From Halospina denitrificans (GTDB lineage Bacteria > Pseudomonadota > Gammaproteobacteria > Pseudomonadales > Oleiphilaceae), in contig NZ_SOAX01000002.1 in the NCBI RefSeq assembly GCF_004364635.1, positions 186,001 through 250,000 on the forward strand: a stretch of DNA of 64,000 bases, in the 5' to 3' direction. Made by a program: the position numbers and the translations under genes. The notes beneath the pieces are model-generated. The model saw only the letters and a list, made by a program, of their open reading frames with translations, had not been told where the DNA came from and made no database searches. How positions within the stretch are numbered: the first letter of the stretch is position 1; the number at the start of each line of letters is the position of its first letter. Shown here piece after piece: positions 17,746 to 26,224 of the stretch.

Positions 17746-18636
17746 CTACTCCCCCCTGCGCCGCTGCCATTCACGCCCCAGCAGACCGTGACGGGGACCC
17801 AGAAGAAATGCCAGCAGGAAGAAAACGCCGGTCATCGCCGCCATGGTCCCCCCAACCGATACGTCAAACATCACGGCAACCGGGTAACCCGAAAGGCTTG
17901 AGGCAACGCCGATCAGCACGCTGTAGACCAGCATCAGTGACAGCCGATCCGTCAACAGGTAGGCAGTTGCCGGAGGCACAATCACAAAGGCGATGAAAAG
18001 CACCGCCCCGACGGCATCGAAGGCAGCCACGGCCGTGGTGCTGGTGAGCGCGAGAAGGACGTAGAACAGTGCCGTAGGTGCAAACCCGAGCGCCGCGGCA
18101 AGCTGGGGGTCAAAGGTAGCCAGCTTGAGTTCCTTATAGAACATCAGCACATAGATCAGGTTGGCCAGCGTTACCACACTCATCCAGACCACCGCCTGGG
18201 GCAGTTCCAGGCTCCCGAGCATCATGGTATCAAGCCAGACGAAGCCGATTTCACCCAGCAGCACGGTATGCGTATCAATGTGCACGTCGCGGGCATAGAG
18301 GTTCAGAAGCAGAACCCCGGCCGCAAAGAGCGCGGGAAAGACCAGCCCGATGGCCGCATCCCGTTTCACGCGTCGTGTCCCGGCGACCAGCTCCGTCAGG
18401 AAAACCGTCAGGACGCCCGTCAGGGCTGCCCCCAGGATCTGGACAGGGCCGCTCTGGGCATGGGTCAGTAACCAGACCACCACGATCCCGAAAACAATGG
18501 AGTGACTGATGGCATCCGACAGCATGCTGTTGCGCTGCAGCACCAGAAAGGTACCTACCAGGGCGCCGGCGGCGGCCACCAGCGCTCCGGTCAGAAGTAT
18601 CATGGCCACCGGTTGCAGGAAGAAGGACGCAATCAT
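17746..18636 (-). CDS. manganese/zinc ABC importer, membrane permease 2
   Basis: This is a 296-residue inner-membrane permease of the ABC-3 family. It starts MIASFFLQPVAMILLTGALV and has the expected eight or so helices. The landmark FLVLQRNSMLSDAISHSIVFG near residues 30-50 carries the conserved SDAISHS loop, and AFDAVGAVLFIAFVIVPPATAYLL is the second family signature. With its partner permease (overlapping by 4 bases), the ATPase and the receptor lipoprotein it forms a Mn2+/Zn2+ importer, last gene of a four-gene unit. The gene order and the neighbouring mntR favour manganese. The GTG- or TTG-free ATG start at 18634-18636 overlaps the upstream stop codon. Confidence 0.88.
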   Translation of the reverse strand: MIASFFLQPVAMILLTGALVAAAGALVGTFLVLQRNSMLSDAISHSIVFGIVVVWLLTHAQSGPVQILGAALTGVLTVFLTELVAGTRRVKRDAAIGLVFPALFAAGVLLLNLYARDVHIDTHTVLLGEIGFVWLDTMMLGSLELPQAVVWMSVVTLANLIYVLMFYKELKLATFDPQLAAALGFAPTALFYVLLALTSTTAVAAFDAVGAVLFIAFVIVPPATAYLLTDRLSLMLVYSVLIGVASSLSGYPVAVMFDVSVGGTMAAMTGVFFLLAFLLGPRHGLLGREWQRRRGE

Positions 18637-19766
18637 GGCGAGGGTTCCGCTCCGATTGACTGAAGGATCCGCACGGCCTCGCTGTACCCCGTATCCGTCA
18701 GGGTCCAGTGGATGCCCTCGGTGGGCATGTGGCTTGCCGGGGCCACATGGCCCTGATTGTGAAGACGCTTGAGGATCGCGTCGGTACGGACGCCATAGAA
18801 ACTGTCCAGCATGCTGCGCTCGACCGGATAATAGGGATCGTCGTGATGGGCCGCGAGCTTGTACATGGTGGTCAGCATCTGGCGCTGGCCAATGGTGCGG
18901 CGCTCACGCTGACGGTGGATCCAGGACCAGAGAACACCCCGCCCCGGAGACAGCAGTATCGACACTGCCACAATGGCGGAAATCACGAGCACCACAACCG
19001 GCCCGGTAGCAAGGTGGCGCACGGATGCACTGATGAGCACGCCGATCACGCCGGAGATAATGCCAAACACCACGGCCAGGATCACCATGTGGTGCAGTTG
19101 CTTGACCCACTGTCGCGCGGCCACCGCGGGAGCGATCACCATCGCCGTCATCAGAACCACACCCACCATCTGCAGGCCTACCACCACGGCGAGCGCGATC
19201 ATGCTGGTCAGTACCGACTCCAGAACAACAACGGGAAGCCCGATGGAACCGGCAAAAAGGGGATCAAAGGTAACCAGCTTGAACTGCTTCCAGCACAGCA
19301 TGACCAGGACCAGGGCGACCAGGGTTACGCCGCCCATGAACCACAGATCCTCCCGCTGGGTGGCGGCAGCCTGCCCGAACAGAAAGCTGTCCAGGCCTCC
19401 CTGGGAGGCGTTTGACTGGCCCTGTATATAGGTCAGCAGCACCACCCCGAGGGCGAATGAAACGGAGAGCGCAATTCCCAGACCGGCATCCGTCTTGATC
19501 CGGCTGTGACGGGTGACCATCTGCACAAACAGCGCTGCGACCACTGCCGTCCCCAGGGCCCCGGCCATGATCCAGCCAAGATGGCGGGAACCGGCAATCA
19601 GAAAGCCGATGCAGACGCCCGGAAGGGCCGCGTGCGCCAGCGTGTCCCCCATCAGGCTCTGCTGGCGAAGGACCGCGAAGCAGCCCAGCAGCCCACTGGC
19701 GATGCCAAGAAATACGGCGCCGATGACAACAGTCTGGACCGTGAAATTTCCCAGCAGCTCCAGCAT
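18633..19766 (-). CDS. manganese/zinc ABC importer, permease 1 with C-terminal winged-helix extension
   Basis: This is a 377-residue ABC-3 family permease. Residues 1-~275 form the membrane part, with FAVLRQQSLMGDTLAHAALPG as family landmark and VGVVLMTAMVIAPAVAARQW as the second signature. After the last helix and a basic linker (SWIHRQRERRTIGQRQML) a soluble tail of ~100 residues looks like a DtxR/MntR-type winged helix: VRTDAILKRLHNQGHVA, then IHWTLTDTGYSEAVRIL. Most ABC-3 permeases are ~280 residues, so the extension is a distinct feature of a subgroup. The start ATG shares one base with the stop of the ATPase gene, and the stop overlaps the next permease by 4. Confidence 0.87.
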   Translation of the reverse strand: MLELLGNFTVQTVVIGAVFLGIASGLLGCFAVLRQQSLMGDTLAHAALPGVCIGFLIAGSRHLGWIMAGALGTAVVAALFVQMVTRHSRIKTDAGLGIALSVSFALGVVLLTYIQGQSNASQGGLDSFLFGQAAATQREDLWFMGGVTLVALVLVMLCWKQFKLVTFDPLFAGSIGLPVVVLESVLTSMIALAVVVGLQMVGVVLMTAMVIAPAVAARQWVKQLHHMVILAVVFGIISGVIGVLISASVRHLATGPVVVLVISAIVAVSILLSPGRGVLWSWIHRQRERRTIGQRQMLTTMYKLAAHHDDPYYPVERSMLDSFYGVRTDAILKRLHNQGHVAPASHMPTEGIHWTLTDTGYSEAVRILQSIGAEPSP

Positions 19767-20602
19767 CAGCGGCTTGCCTCCCTGGCCACCGCACCGCTCG
19801 AATCCTCCCCGGTTCCGGAGTCAATAAGCGCGATGCGCCCGCCGTAGGCACGGCGAAGATTCTCGCCGGTGTAGACCTCCGGAACACGCCCCTGCGCAAC
19901 CACCCGCACATTCAGGATCACGAGCCAGTCAAAATAATCACGCACGGTCTGAAGGTCGTGGTGGACCACGATCACGGTCTTACCCGCGTCGCGCAGCTCC
20001 TGCAGCAAACGCACCACGGTTTTCTCGGTGGTGGCGTCCACCCCCGCCATGGGCTCATCCAGGAAATAGACATCGGCGTCCTGAACCATCGCCCGTGCCA
20101 GAAATACCCGCTGTTGCTGACCGCCCGAGAGTTGACTGATCTGGCGATGGGAAAGCTCCGCCATGCCCACGGACTCGAGTGCCTCCATGGCATGCCTGCG
20201 TTCACGCCGCCCCGGCCAGCGGAACCAGCCAAGGTGGGCGTAGCGCCCCATCATCACCACATCGAGCACCGTGGTGGGGAAATCCCAGTCCACGGCGGAA
20301 CGCTGTGGTACGTAGGCTATCCGGCGCAATGATTCGGCCGGTGGATGGCCGTGGATACAGATATGGCCAGCCGTCGGACGAACCAGGCCCAGCACCGCCT
20401 TGATCAGGGTACTCTTACCGGCACCATTGGGACCGATGATGGCGGCCATGACGCCGGGAGGGATGTTGATGTCAATATCCCAGAGAACCGGCTTGCCCTC
20501 ATAGGCCACCGTCAGATCCTCAATATGCAGGGCCTGATCCGGTTCGTGCAGCCGATGACACTGCGCCGTGTCGTTTTTCCCCAGCAGTTTTCGGATTGAC
20601 AT
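19766..20602 (-). CDS. manganese/zinc ABC importer, ATPase
   Basis: This is a 278-residue ATP-binding subunit on the cytoplasmic face of the importer. It has Walker A GPNGAGKST (57-65), the Q-loop VPQRSAVDWDFP (98-109), the signature LSGGQQQR (158-165), Walker B DADVYFLDE (175-183) and the switch His in VVHHD. The VDWDFP segment after the Q-loop is typical of Mn/Zn ABC-3 ATPases. An ATG at 20600-20602, 4 bases after the receptor gene stop, gives the family length. Translation is probably coupled to the receptor gene; the AGGA site before it is short-spaced. A longer frame back to 20809 reads antisense-like residues and is rejected. Confidence 0.92.
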   Translation of the reverse strand: MSIRKLLGKNDTAQCHRLHEPDQALHIEDLTVAYEGKPVLWDIDINIPPGVMAAIIGPNGAGKSTLIKAVLGLVRPTAGHICIHGHPPAESLRRIAYVPQRSAVDWDFPTTVLDVVMMGRYAHLGWFRWPGRRERRHAMEALESVGMAELSHRQISQLSGGQQQRVFLARAMVQDADVYFLDEPMAGVDATTEKTVVRLLQELRDAGKTVIVVHHDLQTVRDYFDWLVILNVRVVAQGRVPEVYTGENLRRAYGGRIALIDSGTGEDSSGAVAREASR

Positions 20603-20606
20603 ATTC

Positions 20607-21566
20607 CTATGGCTCCCAGCGTTGCTTCCAGCCATCCAGAGTGGCGGGCCAGGAGGCGGTTTCACCGCCCAGGCCCTCGACGATCTCAACGGTATTCGAG
20701 CGCAGCATGCCAATGTAGGTTCCCCCGGCAGTCCCTTCCTCGCCCATGGCGTCGGAAAAGAGTTCGCCGCCAATGCGAACGCTGTGACCACGTTCTCCCG
20801 CGCCATCAATCACGGACTCAATGGTCCTCGGATTAATGGTGCTCTCGATGAACACGGCGGGCACGTTGCGCTCAACCACGGTCGTCACCATGTCCCGGAT
20901 GTCGGCAATGGCCGCCTCGCTATCGGTGCTGATGCCCTGAATCCCCTTCACATCAATATCATAGGCCAGACCATAGTACCCGAAAGCATCATGGGCGGTG
21001 ATCAGGATCCGCTGTCGTTCCGGAATGCTCGCGATGCTCTCCTGAATCCAGCCGTCCAGCGCCGCCAGTTCCTCGCGGTATTGTTCAGCGCGTTGGCGCA
21101 TTGCCTGTTCACACTCCGGGGCAATGTCCACCAGCTGCTCGGTTACCGACGGCACGATCTGCAACCAACGCCCGACGTCCATCCAAAGGTGTGGATCAAT
21201 CGCGTAATCCTCATGGGAGATCAGATCCGATTCGTCGAACGAAGCCGGTCCCACGGCCAACGACGGTTTCCGGCTGCCCAGCTTCTCCAGGACATTGGCC
21301 ATCTGGCCTTCCAGCGAAAAGCCGGCATACAGGATCGCGTCCGCATCCCTGAGCCGCTTGATATCGCTGGCTCTTGCTTCATAGAGATGGGGATCAACCC
21401 CGGGCCCCATCAACGGCGTCACTTGCACACAGTCTCCGGCCACATTGCGCGCGACATCCGAGATCATGGCAATGGTGGTAACCACCTTGGGCCGCTCATC
21501 CGCCGTGTCGGCACCACAGGCCGTCAAGGTCAGAAGCGACAACAGCAACAGGTAACGGGCTTTCAT
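20607..21566 (-). CDS. manganese/zinc ABC importer, substrate-binding lipoprotein
   Basis: This is a 319-residue periplasmic metal receptor of the cluster 9 (TroA/ZnuA/MntC) type. The lipoprotein signal is MKARYLLLLSLLTLTACGAD, with the lipidated Cys at 17. Metal ligand motifs are visible: the His in GVDPHLYEA, the His in AIDPHLWMD, and later ITAHDAFGYYG and the Asp/Glu region FIESTINPRTI. There is no His-rich loop of the kind seen in ZnuA, which favours manganese or a general Mn/Fe/Zn role. The ATG at 21564-21566 is chosen because AAGGA lies eight bases upstream and the signal peptide starts there. First gene of the importer operon, divergent from mntR. Confidence 0.9.
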   Translation of the reverse strand: MKARYLLLLSLLTLTACGADTADERPKVVTTIAMISDVARNVAGDCVQVTPLMGPGVDPHLYEARASDIKRLRDADAILYAGFSLEGQMANVLEKLGSRKPSLAVGPASFDESDLISHEDYAIDPHLWMDVGRWLQIVPSVTEQLVDIAPECEQAMRQRAEQYREELAALDGWIQESIASIPERQRILITAHDAFGYYGLAYDIDVKGIQGISTDSEAAIADIRDMVTTVVERNVPAVFIESTINPRTIESVIDGAGERGHSVRIGGELFSDAMGEEGTAGGTYIGMLRSNTVEIVEGLGGETASWPATLDGWKQRWEP

Positions 21567-21641
21567 CGTGCATTCCTTCATAAATGTGCCTGTCCGTTCA
21601 GAGCAACCTTCCCACATGAAACCGCTCTTGTCTTGAATGCT

Positions 21642-21679
21642 ATTCTAACAGCAGGACAAACCTTTTTAGCAAGTGCTAA
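21642..21679 (-). promoter_or_regulatory. importer promoter with MntR-box-like palindrome
   Basis: TTAGCA-AG-TGCTAA (21666-21679) is a perfect inverted repeat whose core TAGCAA-N2-GCTA agrees with the E. coli MntR box. On the minus strand it overlaps the -35 region of a promoter with -10 TAGAAT (21642-21647). It lies between the importer and mntR, so one site could serve both directions. Confidence 0.6.
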
Positions 21680-21731
21680 CTTTTATAGGGTCCTGGTTGT
21701 TGCCTCCGACCAACTTCGATATAGTCCGACC

Positions 21732-22217
21732 ATGAACGATAGAACCGACCAGGCCAGAAGCAGCGCCCGCCCCACCGACGCGGAAGACGCCCTGCCACCG
21801 ACCGAGCAGCACGCCCGTCAGTACAAGGCGGTACGGGATGCTCATGAAACGGAACTGATCGAGGACTATGTGGAACTGATCGGTGACCTGCTCGACCACG
21901 GCGGCGAGGCCCGGGCCACCGATATTGCGGCCCGCATGGGCGTCCGCCAGGCCACGGTGGCGCGCATGATCCGGCGTCTGAACGAGCTCGGCTTCGTCAA
22001 CAACGAACCCTATCGCTCCATCTTCCTGACCGACCGGGGGCGGGAAATGGCCAACCGCTCGCGGGAGCGCCACGCGGTGGTTCTGCGCTTCCTGCGCTCG
22101 CTGGGTGTGGACGATGCCACGGCCCGGATTGATGCCGAAGGCATGGAACACCACGTAAGCGAGGAGACCCTCGACATCATGCAGCGCTTTTCAGAGAATA
22201 ATTCCGATAGCCGCTGA
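21732..22217 (+). CDS. mntR: manganese-responsive DtxR-family regulator MntR
   Basis: This is a 161-residue metal-dependent repressor. After a polar N-terminus come VREAHETELIEDYVELIGDL-type residues (here VRDAHETELIEDYVELI, about 36-52), the winged helix ARATDIAARMGVRQATVARM, and RSRERHAVVLRFL. The dimer/metal part contains EGMEHHVSEETLD. These match E. coli MntR almost motif for motif, including the Glu, His and Glu-His ligand positions. When loaded with Mn2+ it should repress uptake genes, here the divergent ABC importer. The ATG at 21732 gives a length close to E. coli MntR (155); a longer frame upstream would run through the importer region. Divergent layout and the palindrome at 21666 support direct control. 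Confidence 0.92.
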   Translation: MNDRTDQARSSARPTDAEDALPPTEQHARQYKAVRDAHETELIEDYVELIGDLLDHGGEARATDIAARMGVRQATVARMIRRLNELGFVNNEPYRSIFLTDRGREMANRSRERHAVVLRFLRSLGVDDATARIDAEGMEHHVSEETLDIMQRFSENNSDSR

Positions 22218-22413
22218 CCAATCGCTGTGTTAGACTCCGCCCTGCGTTGTTCCCTCCGCCTCCTTCGGCCGTTTCCCGGCCTCTGTTTCGCCGGTTGGTC
22301 TCCGCATGCTCATCGCGGACTGCACGAGCCAGGGCCATTCCCGATCAGCTAAAAATCCGCCTGCATACAGTTCAGGCGCTAACCGCTCTGGCGTTATAAA
22401 CAGGAAACACTGA
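22218..22413 (+). other. long pyrimidine-rich leader region before rhlE
   Basis: About 196 bases separate mntR from rhlE. A weak -10 (TAGACT, 22232-22237) would give a leader near 170 bases. It is C/T-rich in its first part and contains GGCCG-N5-CGGCC, a small hairpin at about 22266-22280. Long structured leaders are common for cold-inducible RNA helicase genes. No open frame in it looks coding. Confidence 0.3.
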
Positions 22414-23622
22414 ATGTCTTTTGACTCTCTCGGCCTTTCGGCCGAACTGCTTCGCTCGATCAAGGATCAGGGTTACACCAAGGCCACGTCCATCCAGGAG
22501 AAAGCCATTCCGGCTGCCCTCCAGGGTAAGGACCTGATGGCCAGTGCCCAGACCGGAACGGGCAAGACCGCCGCTTTCACCCTGCCCATGCTGCAGAAGA
22601 TTGCGGCCCAGGCCGACGGCGGCCGCCGCCATATCAAGGCACTGGTACTGGCTCCCACACGGGAACTGGCCGCCCAGGTAGAGGACAGCGTCCGCACCTA
22701 TGGCCGTCATCTCAAGCTGCGCTCGCTTTCCGTCTGCGGCGGCGCAGGTATCGGCCCGCAGATCCGCCAGATGAACAGCGGCGTCGACATCCTTGTGGCA
22801 ACACCCGGCCGTCTGATGGACCACATGGAGCGTGGCACTGTTGATCTTTCCGGTGTGGAAACACTGATCCTGGACGAAGCCGACCGCATGCTGGACATGG
22901 GCTTTTTCCCGGCGATTGAGAAAATCGTGAAAACACTGCCCAAGTCCCGCCAGACGCTGCTGTTCTCCGCCACTTTCTCGGCGCCGATCCAGAAGCTGGC
23001 ACGCAACTTCATGAACAGCCCCGAGCTGATCGAAACCGCAGCACGCAACTCCGCCGGCGAGCAGATCGACCAGAGCGCCTATATGGTCGACTCCAACCGC
23101 AAGCGCGAGCTGCTGACGCACCTGATCGGCACCGAGAACTGGGGCCAGGTGCTGGTATTCACCCGCACCAAGCGCGGCGCTGACCAGCTTGCCAAGCAGC
23201 TGGAACAGGACGGCATCCGCTCCACCGCCATTCATGGCGACAAGAGCCAGGGCGCACGGACCAAGGCCCTGAAGCAGTTCAAGCAGAACAGCGTACGCGC
23301 CCTGATCGCTACCGACGTAGCCGCTCGCGGCATCGACATCGATCGGCTGGATTACGTCGTCAACTACGACATGCCGGACAACCCGGACGACTACGTTCAC
23401 CGGATTGGCCGTACCGGCCGTGGTGGCGAGCAGGGATCAGCGATATCGCTGGTCAGCGGTCACGAAAAGGGCCAGTTCGCCAGTATCCGCAAGGTTGTGA
23501 AGAAAGAGATTCCGTCCAGCACCGTGCAGGGTTTTGAACCCCAGCAACGGCCCCGCCAGGGACCGCGTCCGGGCAACGGAAACGGCAACCGCCAGGGTGG
23601 ACGTCGCTCCTTCCAGCGATAG
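22414..23622 (+). CDS. rhlE: DEAD-box ATP-dependent RNA helicase RhlE
   Basis: This is a 402-residue RNA helicase acting in RNA remodelling, ribosome assembly or RNA decay. All core motifs are present: Q-motif region GYTKATSIQEKAIPAAL, motif I AQTGTGKT, Ia APTRELAAQ, DEAD box VLDEADRM-like (LILDEADRMLD), motif III SATF, motif V ATDVAARGIDI and motif VI HRIGRTGR. The C-terminal tail is short and basic, with Arg-Gly-Asn-Gln repeats (about 372-402), typical of RhlE proteins. The ATG at 22414 has AGGAAA upstream. A perfect 10-bp stem hairpin lies right after the stop codon. Expression may be cold-regulated, judging from the long leader; this is inference. Confidence 0.93.
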   Translation: MSFDSLGLSAELLRSIKDQGYTKATSIQEKAIPAALQGKDLMASAQTGTGKTAAFTLPMLQKIAAQADGGRRHIKALVLAPTRELAAQVEDSVRTYGRHLKLRSLSVCGGAGIGPQIRQMNSGVDILVATPGRLMDHMERGTVDLSGVETLILDEADRMLDMGFFPAIEKIVKTLPKSRQTLLFSATFSAPIQKLARNFMNSPELIETAARNSAGEQIDQSAYMVDSNRKRELLTHLIGTENWGQVLVFTRTKRGADQLAKQLEQDGIRSTAIHGDKSQGARTKALKQFKQNSVRALIATDVAARGIDIDRLDYVVNYDMPDNPDDYVHRIGRTGRGGEQGSAISLVSGHEKGQFASIRKVVKKEIPSSTVQGFEPQQRPRQGPRPGNGNGNRQGGRRSFQR

Positions 23623-23629
23623 GGTGTGC

Positions 23630-23652
23630 GGGGGTTGCCTGTGGCAACCCCC
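23630..23652 (+). terminator. hairpin after rhlE
   Basis: GGGGGTTGCC-TGT-GGCAACCCCC is a perfect 10-bp stem with a 3-base loop seven bases after the rhlE stop. It lacks a T run, so termination may be imperfect or the hairpin may protect the 3' end. Confidence 0.6.
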
Positions 23653-23691
23653 TACAGACCTTCCGGTTAACGGGCATGTATCATCGGGTTC

Positions 23692-24222
23692 ATGCTCGAT
23701 AACCTGACCCCCCAGCTTTTAGCCGGCCAGATCATCAGCCTCGTGGGGCTGGCCCTGTGTATTGCCGGTTTTTCCAGCAAGCGGGACGACCGCCTGCTGG
23801 TTCTTCTCATCGGCGCCAATATTGCCTTCGCCATCCACTTCCTGCTGTTCTCGAGCTGGACCGCAGCCGCGCTAACCCTTCTCATTATTGTCCGCATTGC
23901 CCTGGCACGACGCTTTTACGGCAGCTGGACCGCCATGACCATAATGCTGCTTCTCAGCGCCCTCGCCGCCGCCTTCACCTGGCAGGGACCCATTGATATC
24001 TTTCCCATGACCGCCGCTGTCCTCGGAACCGTTGGCATGTTCATCCTGCGTGGTATTCCCATGCGCATTGTGCTGGCCGGAGCCGCCCTCGCCTGGACAC
24101 TCAACAACATCCTGATCGGCTCCATTGGCGGAACCCTGACGGAAGCCATTATCTTCGTAACCAACCTGATCACCATCGGGCGATTGGTGCGCGCCAAGCG
24201 CCGGGGCCTTTTACCCTCCTGA
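23692..24222 (+). CDS. YgjV-like inner-membrane protein
   Basis: This is a 176-residue integral membrane protein with about five or six helices. The start LLAGQIISLVGLALCIAGF and the mid-protein IGANIAFAIHFLLFSSWTAA resemble the E. coli YgjV family; charged residues cluster in short loops (SSKRDDR and RAKRRGLLPS at the end). Function is unknown. The ATG at 23692 has no strong ribosome site; a later start would cut the first helix. The last 12 bases overlap the convergent antiporter gene that ends at 24211. It is transcribed alone behind the rhlE hairpin. Confidence 0.75.
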   Translation: MLDNLTPQLLAGQIISLVGLALCIAGFSSKRDDRLLVLLIGANIAFAIHFLLFSSWTAAALTLLIIVRIALARRFYGSWTAMTIMLLLSALAAAFTWQGPIDIFPMTAAVLGTVGMFILRGIPMRIVLAGAALAWTLNNILIGSIGGTLTEAIIFVTNLITIGRLVRAKRRGLLPS

Positions 24223-25185
24223 CCCGGCAAAGAGCGTGAAACTCAGCACCAGGTAACCGACATAGCCTGCCAGAAGGAGTCCCCCCTCAATACGGTCCAG
24301 CCGCTTGCCGGTAACCAGAAAAACGCACAGCAGCACGGCCGTTCCCAGCATGACCCACTGGTCAAACTCAAGGACGCGCTCGGCGAACGGCAATGGCTGC
24401 AGCAGTGCCGAGAGGCCGAGTATGCCCAGGACATTGAAAATATTACTGCCCAGGATATTGCCGACGGCCACATCCGCGTGCCGACGCAGGGCTGCGATCA
24501 CCGATACCGAAAGCTCCGGCAGAGAGGTTCCCACCGCCACGATGGTGAGGCCGACCACCGCCTCCGGTACACCCAGCGACGTCGCGAGGCCCGTGGCTCC
24601 ATGAAGCAACAGGCGGGATCCGCCAATCAGCAACGCCAGCCCCGCCACCAGCGCCAGGGTCAGCATCCAGGCTGTCGAGGGCAGAAGCGAGACTTCCCCT
24701 GCCTCCGCCCTGTGAACCTCACCGGAGAGCGTCGACCCACTGCGTTCCGTGAGATAGGCCCAGCAAAGATACCCGCCCAGCCCTAAAACCATGACAAGAC
24801 CGTCAAACCACCCCAAGCCACTGCCCCAGGCAAGCAGCACAGCGGCAAGGGAGGCGGCAACCATGGCCACCGCGTCCCGACGCAGCGCCATAGTCTGGTA
24901 TCCCAACGGCAGGATGACCGCGGTAACACCAAGAATCAGCAGAATGTTGCCGATGTTGCTGCCGACAACATTACCGACCGCAATATCCGGCTTACCCGCC
25001 AGGGCGGCATCCACGGAAACCACCAGCTCCGGTGCCGAGGTCCCGAACCCCACAATCACAAGCCCGCTCAGCAATGGGGATATACCAACCCGTCGTGCGG
25101 CACCGAGCGCGCCCCGGATCAGGAACTCACCCCCGAGGGCCAGCAGTACAATACCCGCGACCAGTAGAACGCCATCCGTGATCAT
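24211..25185 (-). CDS. calcium/sodium antiporter (CaCA family, YrbG-like)
   Basis: This is a 324-residue inner-membrane Ca2+/Na+ (or H+) antiporter. It carries both alpha repeats of the family: GFGTSAPELVVSVDAA with VGNVVGSNIGNILLILG in the first half, and AVGTSLPELSVSVIAA with VGNILGSNIFNVLGILG in the second. The inverted duplicated architecture and about ten helices are typical. Acidic residues in both GTSxPE motifs form the ion site. The ATG at 25183-25185 is preceded by GGGGATGA. The gene is convergent with ygjV (12-base overlap) and divergent from the SDR gene, with ~145 bases between. Confidence 0.9.
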   Translation of the reverse strand: MITDGVLLVAGIVLLALGGEFLIRGALGAARRVGISPLLSGLVIVGFGTSAPELVVSVDAALAGKPDIAVGNVVGSNIGNILLILGVTAVILPLGYQTMALRRDAVAMVAASLAAVLLAWGSGLGWFDGLVMVLGLGGYLCWAYLTERSGSTLSGEVHRAEAGEVSLLPSTAWMLTLALVAGLALLIGGSRLLLHGATGLATSLGVPEAVVGLTIVAVGTSLPELSVSVIAALRRHADVAVGNILGSNIFNVLGILGLSALLQPLPFAERVLEFDQWVMLGTAVLLCVFLVTGKRLDRIEGGLLLAGYVGYLVLSFTLFAGSGG

Positions 25186-25330
25186 TCATCCCCCTATAAA
25201 GACATCGCATCTGTACTGGTCTCTTCACAGACCCATGACGCAGTTTAACCGGAAAGCCAGGTTCCGGGAGAAATTCGACAATCCACCTTCAACGCGGCGA
25301 AGATGGACGGAAATACAAGATCAGGAGCCA

Positions 25331-26134
25331 ATGATGATGTTCCAGAATCAGGTTATCTGGATCACCGGCGCGTCCTCCGGTATCGGAGAAGCACTCGCGG
25401 TGGCATTCGCGCGCGAGGGTGCCCGCCTCGTGCTATCCGCACGCCGGGAAGAAGAACTCAAGCGGGTCGCCGACGAGTGCAACAGACAGAGCAACGCTGC
25501 GGATCATGCAATGGTTCTGCCCCTGGACGTTACGCAGACCGACACCCTGGCCCCGGCAACGGACCAGGTGCTGGAACGCTTCGGGCGGATTGACCTGCTG
25601 ATCAATAACGCGGGCATCTCCCAGCGCTCACTCTGCAAGGACACCGACCTTTCGGTCTACCAGAAACTGATGGATGTGGACGTGATGGGGCAGATCGCGC
25701 TGACCAAGACGGTGCTGCCCCACATGCTTGAACACGGCAGTGGCCATATCGCTGTCACATCCAGTGTTGCCGGCAAGGTCGGTGTCCGGCTCCGCACAGG
25801 GTACTGCGCGGCCAAGCACGCCGTTATGGGATTCTTTGACGCCCTCCGCGCCGAAGTCGAGGACGAGGGCATTGAGGTATCAACCATTGTCCCCGGTTTC
25901 GTCAGTACGCCCGTGGCGGAGAATTCCCTGACCGGGGACGGCACACCCTTTGGCGAGGCGGACGCCGACAATGCCGGCGGTATGGCACCGGACAAGGCGG
26001 CCGAGGTGATTCTGGCCGGTCTCGGCAAGGGGAAGCGGGAAATCCCGGTTGGCGAGGGCAAGGAAATGATGGCCCTGTGGCTCAAGCGGCTTTCCCCGGA
26101 GCTGACCTTCCGCATGACCAAAAACCGGAAGTAG
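25331..26134 (+). CDS. SDR-family oxidoreductase (DHRS7-like)
   Basis: This is a 267-residue short-chain dehydrogenase/reductase. The cofactor loop TGASSGIGEALAVAFAREG, LSARREEEL (Arg after strand 2, favouring NADP), INNAGIS, the catalytic Ser in TSSVAG and the Tyr-x3-Lys in GYCAAKHAV are all present. VPGFVSTPVAENSL follows. The final segment (LWLKRLSPELTFRMTKNR) resembles the membrane-associated DHRS7-like subgroup. The substrate is unknown. The start at 25331, with AGGAG close upstream, is one of two adjacent ATGs; the open frame extends much further upstream but runs antisense through the antiporter gene and is not credible. SixA follows 90 bases later. Confidence 0.87.
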   Translation: MMMFQNQVIWITGASSGIGEALAVAFAREGARLVLSARREEELKRVADECNRQSNAADHAMVLPLDVTQTDTLAPATDQVLERFGRIDLLINNAGISQRSLCKDTDLSVYQKLMDVDVMGQIALTKTVLPHMLEHGSGHIAVTSSVAGKVGVRLRTGYCAAKHAVMGFFDALRAEVEDEGIEVSTIVPGFVSTPVAENSLTGDGTPFGEADADNAGGMAPDKAAEVILAGLGKGKREIPVGEGKEMMALWLKRLSPELTFRMTKNRK

Positions 26135-26224
26135 TCGAGTGGGCTGCCGCCAGACTTCACGCACCCACGGATTCCCATGCAGAATGCATGCTGGACCAGA
26201 CAACTCACGGAGCATGAGAGCCCA

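Noticed and set aside
24791-25330. N-terminal extension of the SDR gene
   Set aside because: This part is antisense to the Ca2+ antiporter and low in complexity; the SDR fold starts at 25331 behind a ribosome site.
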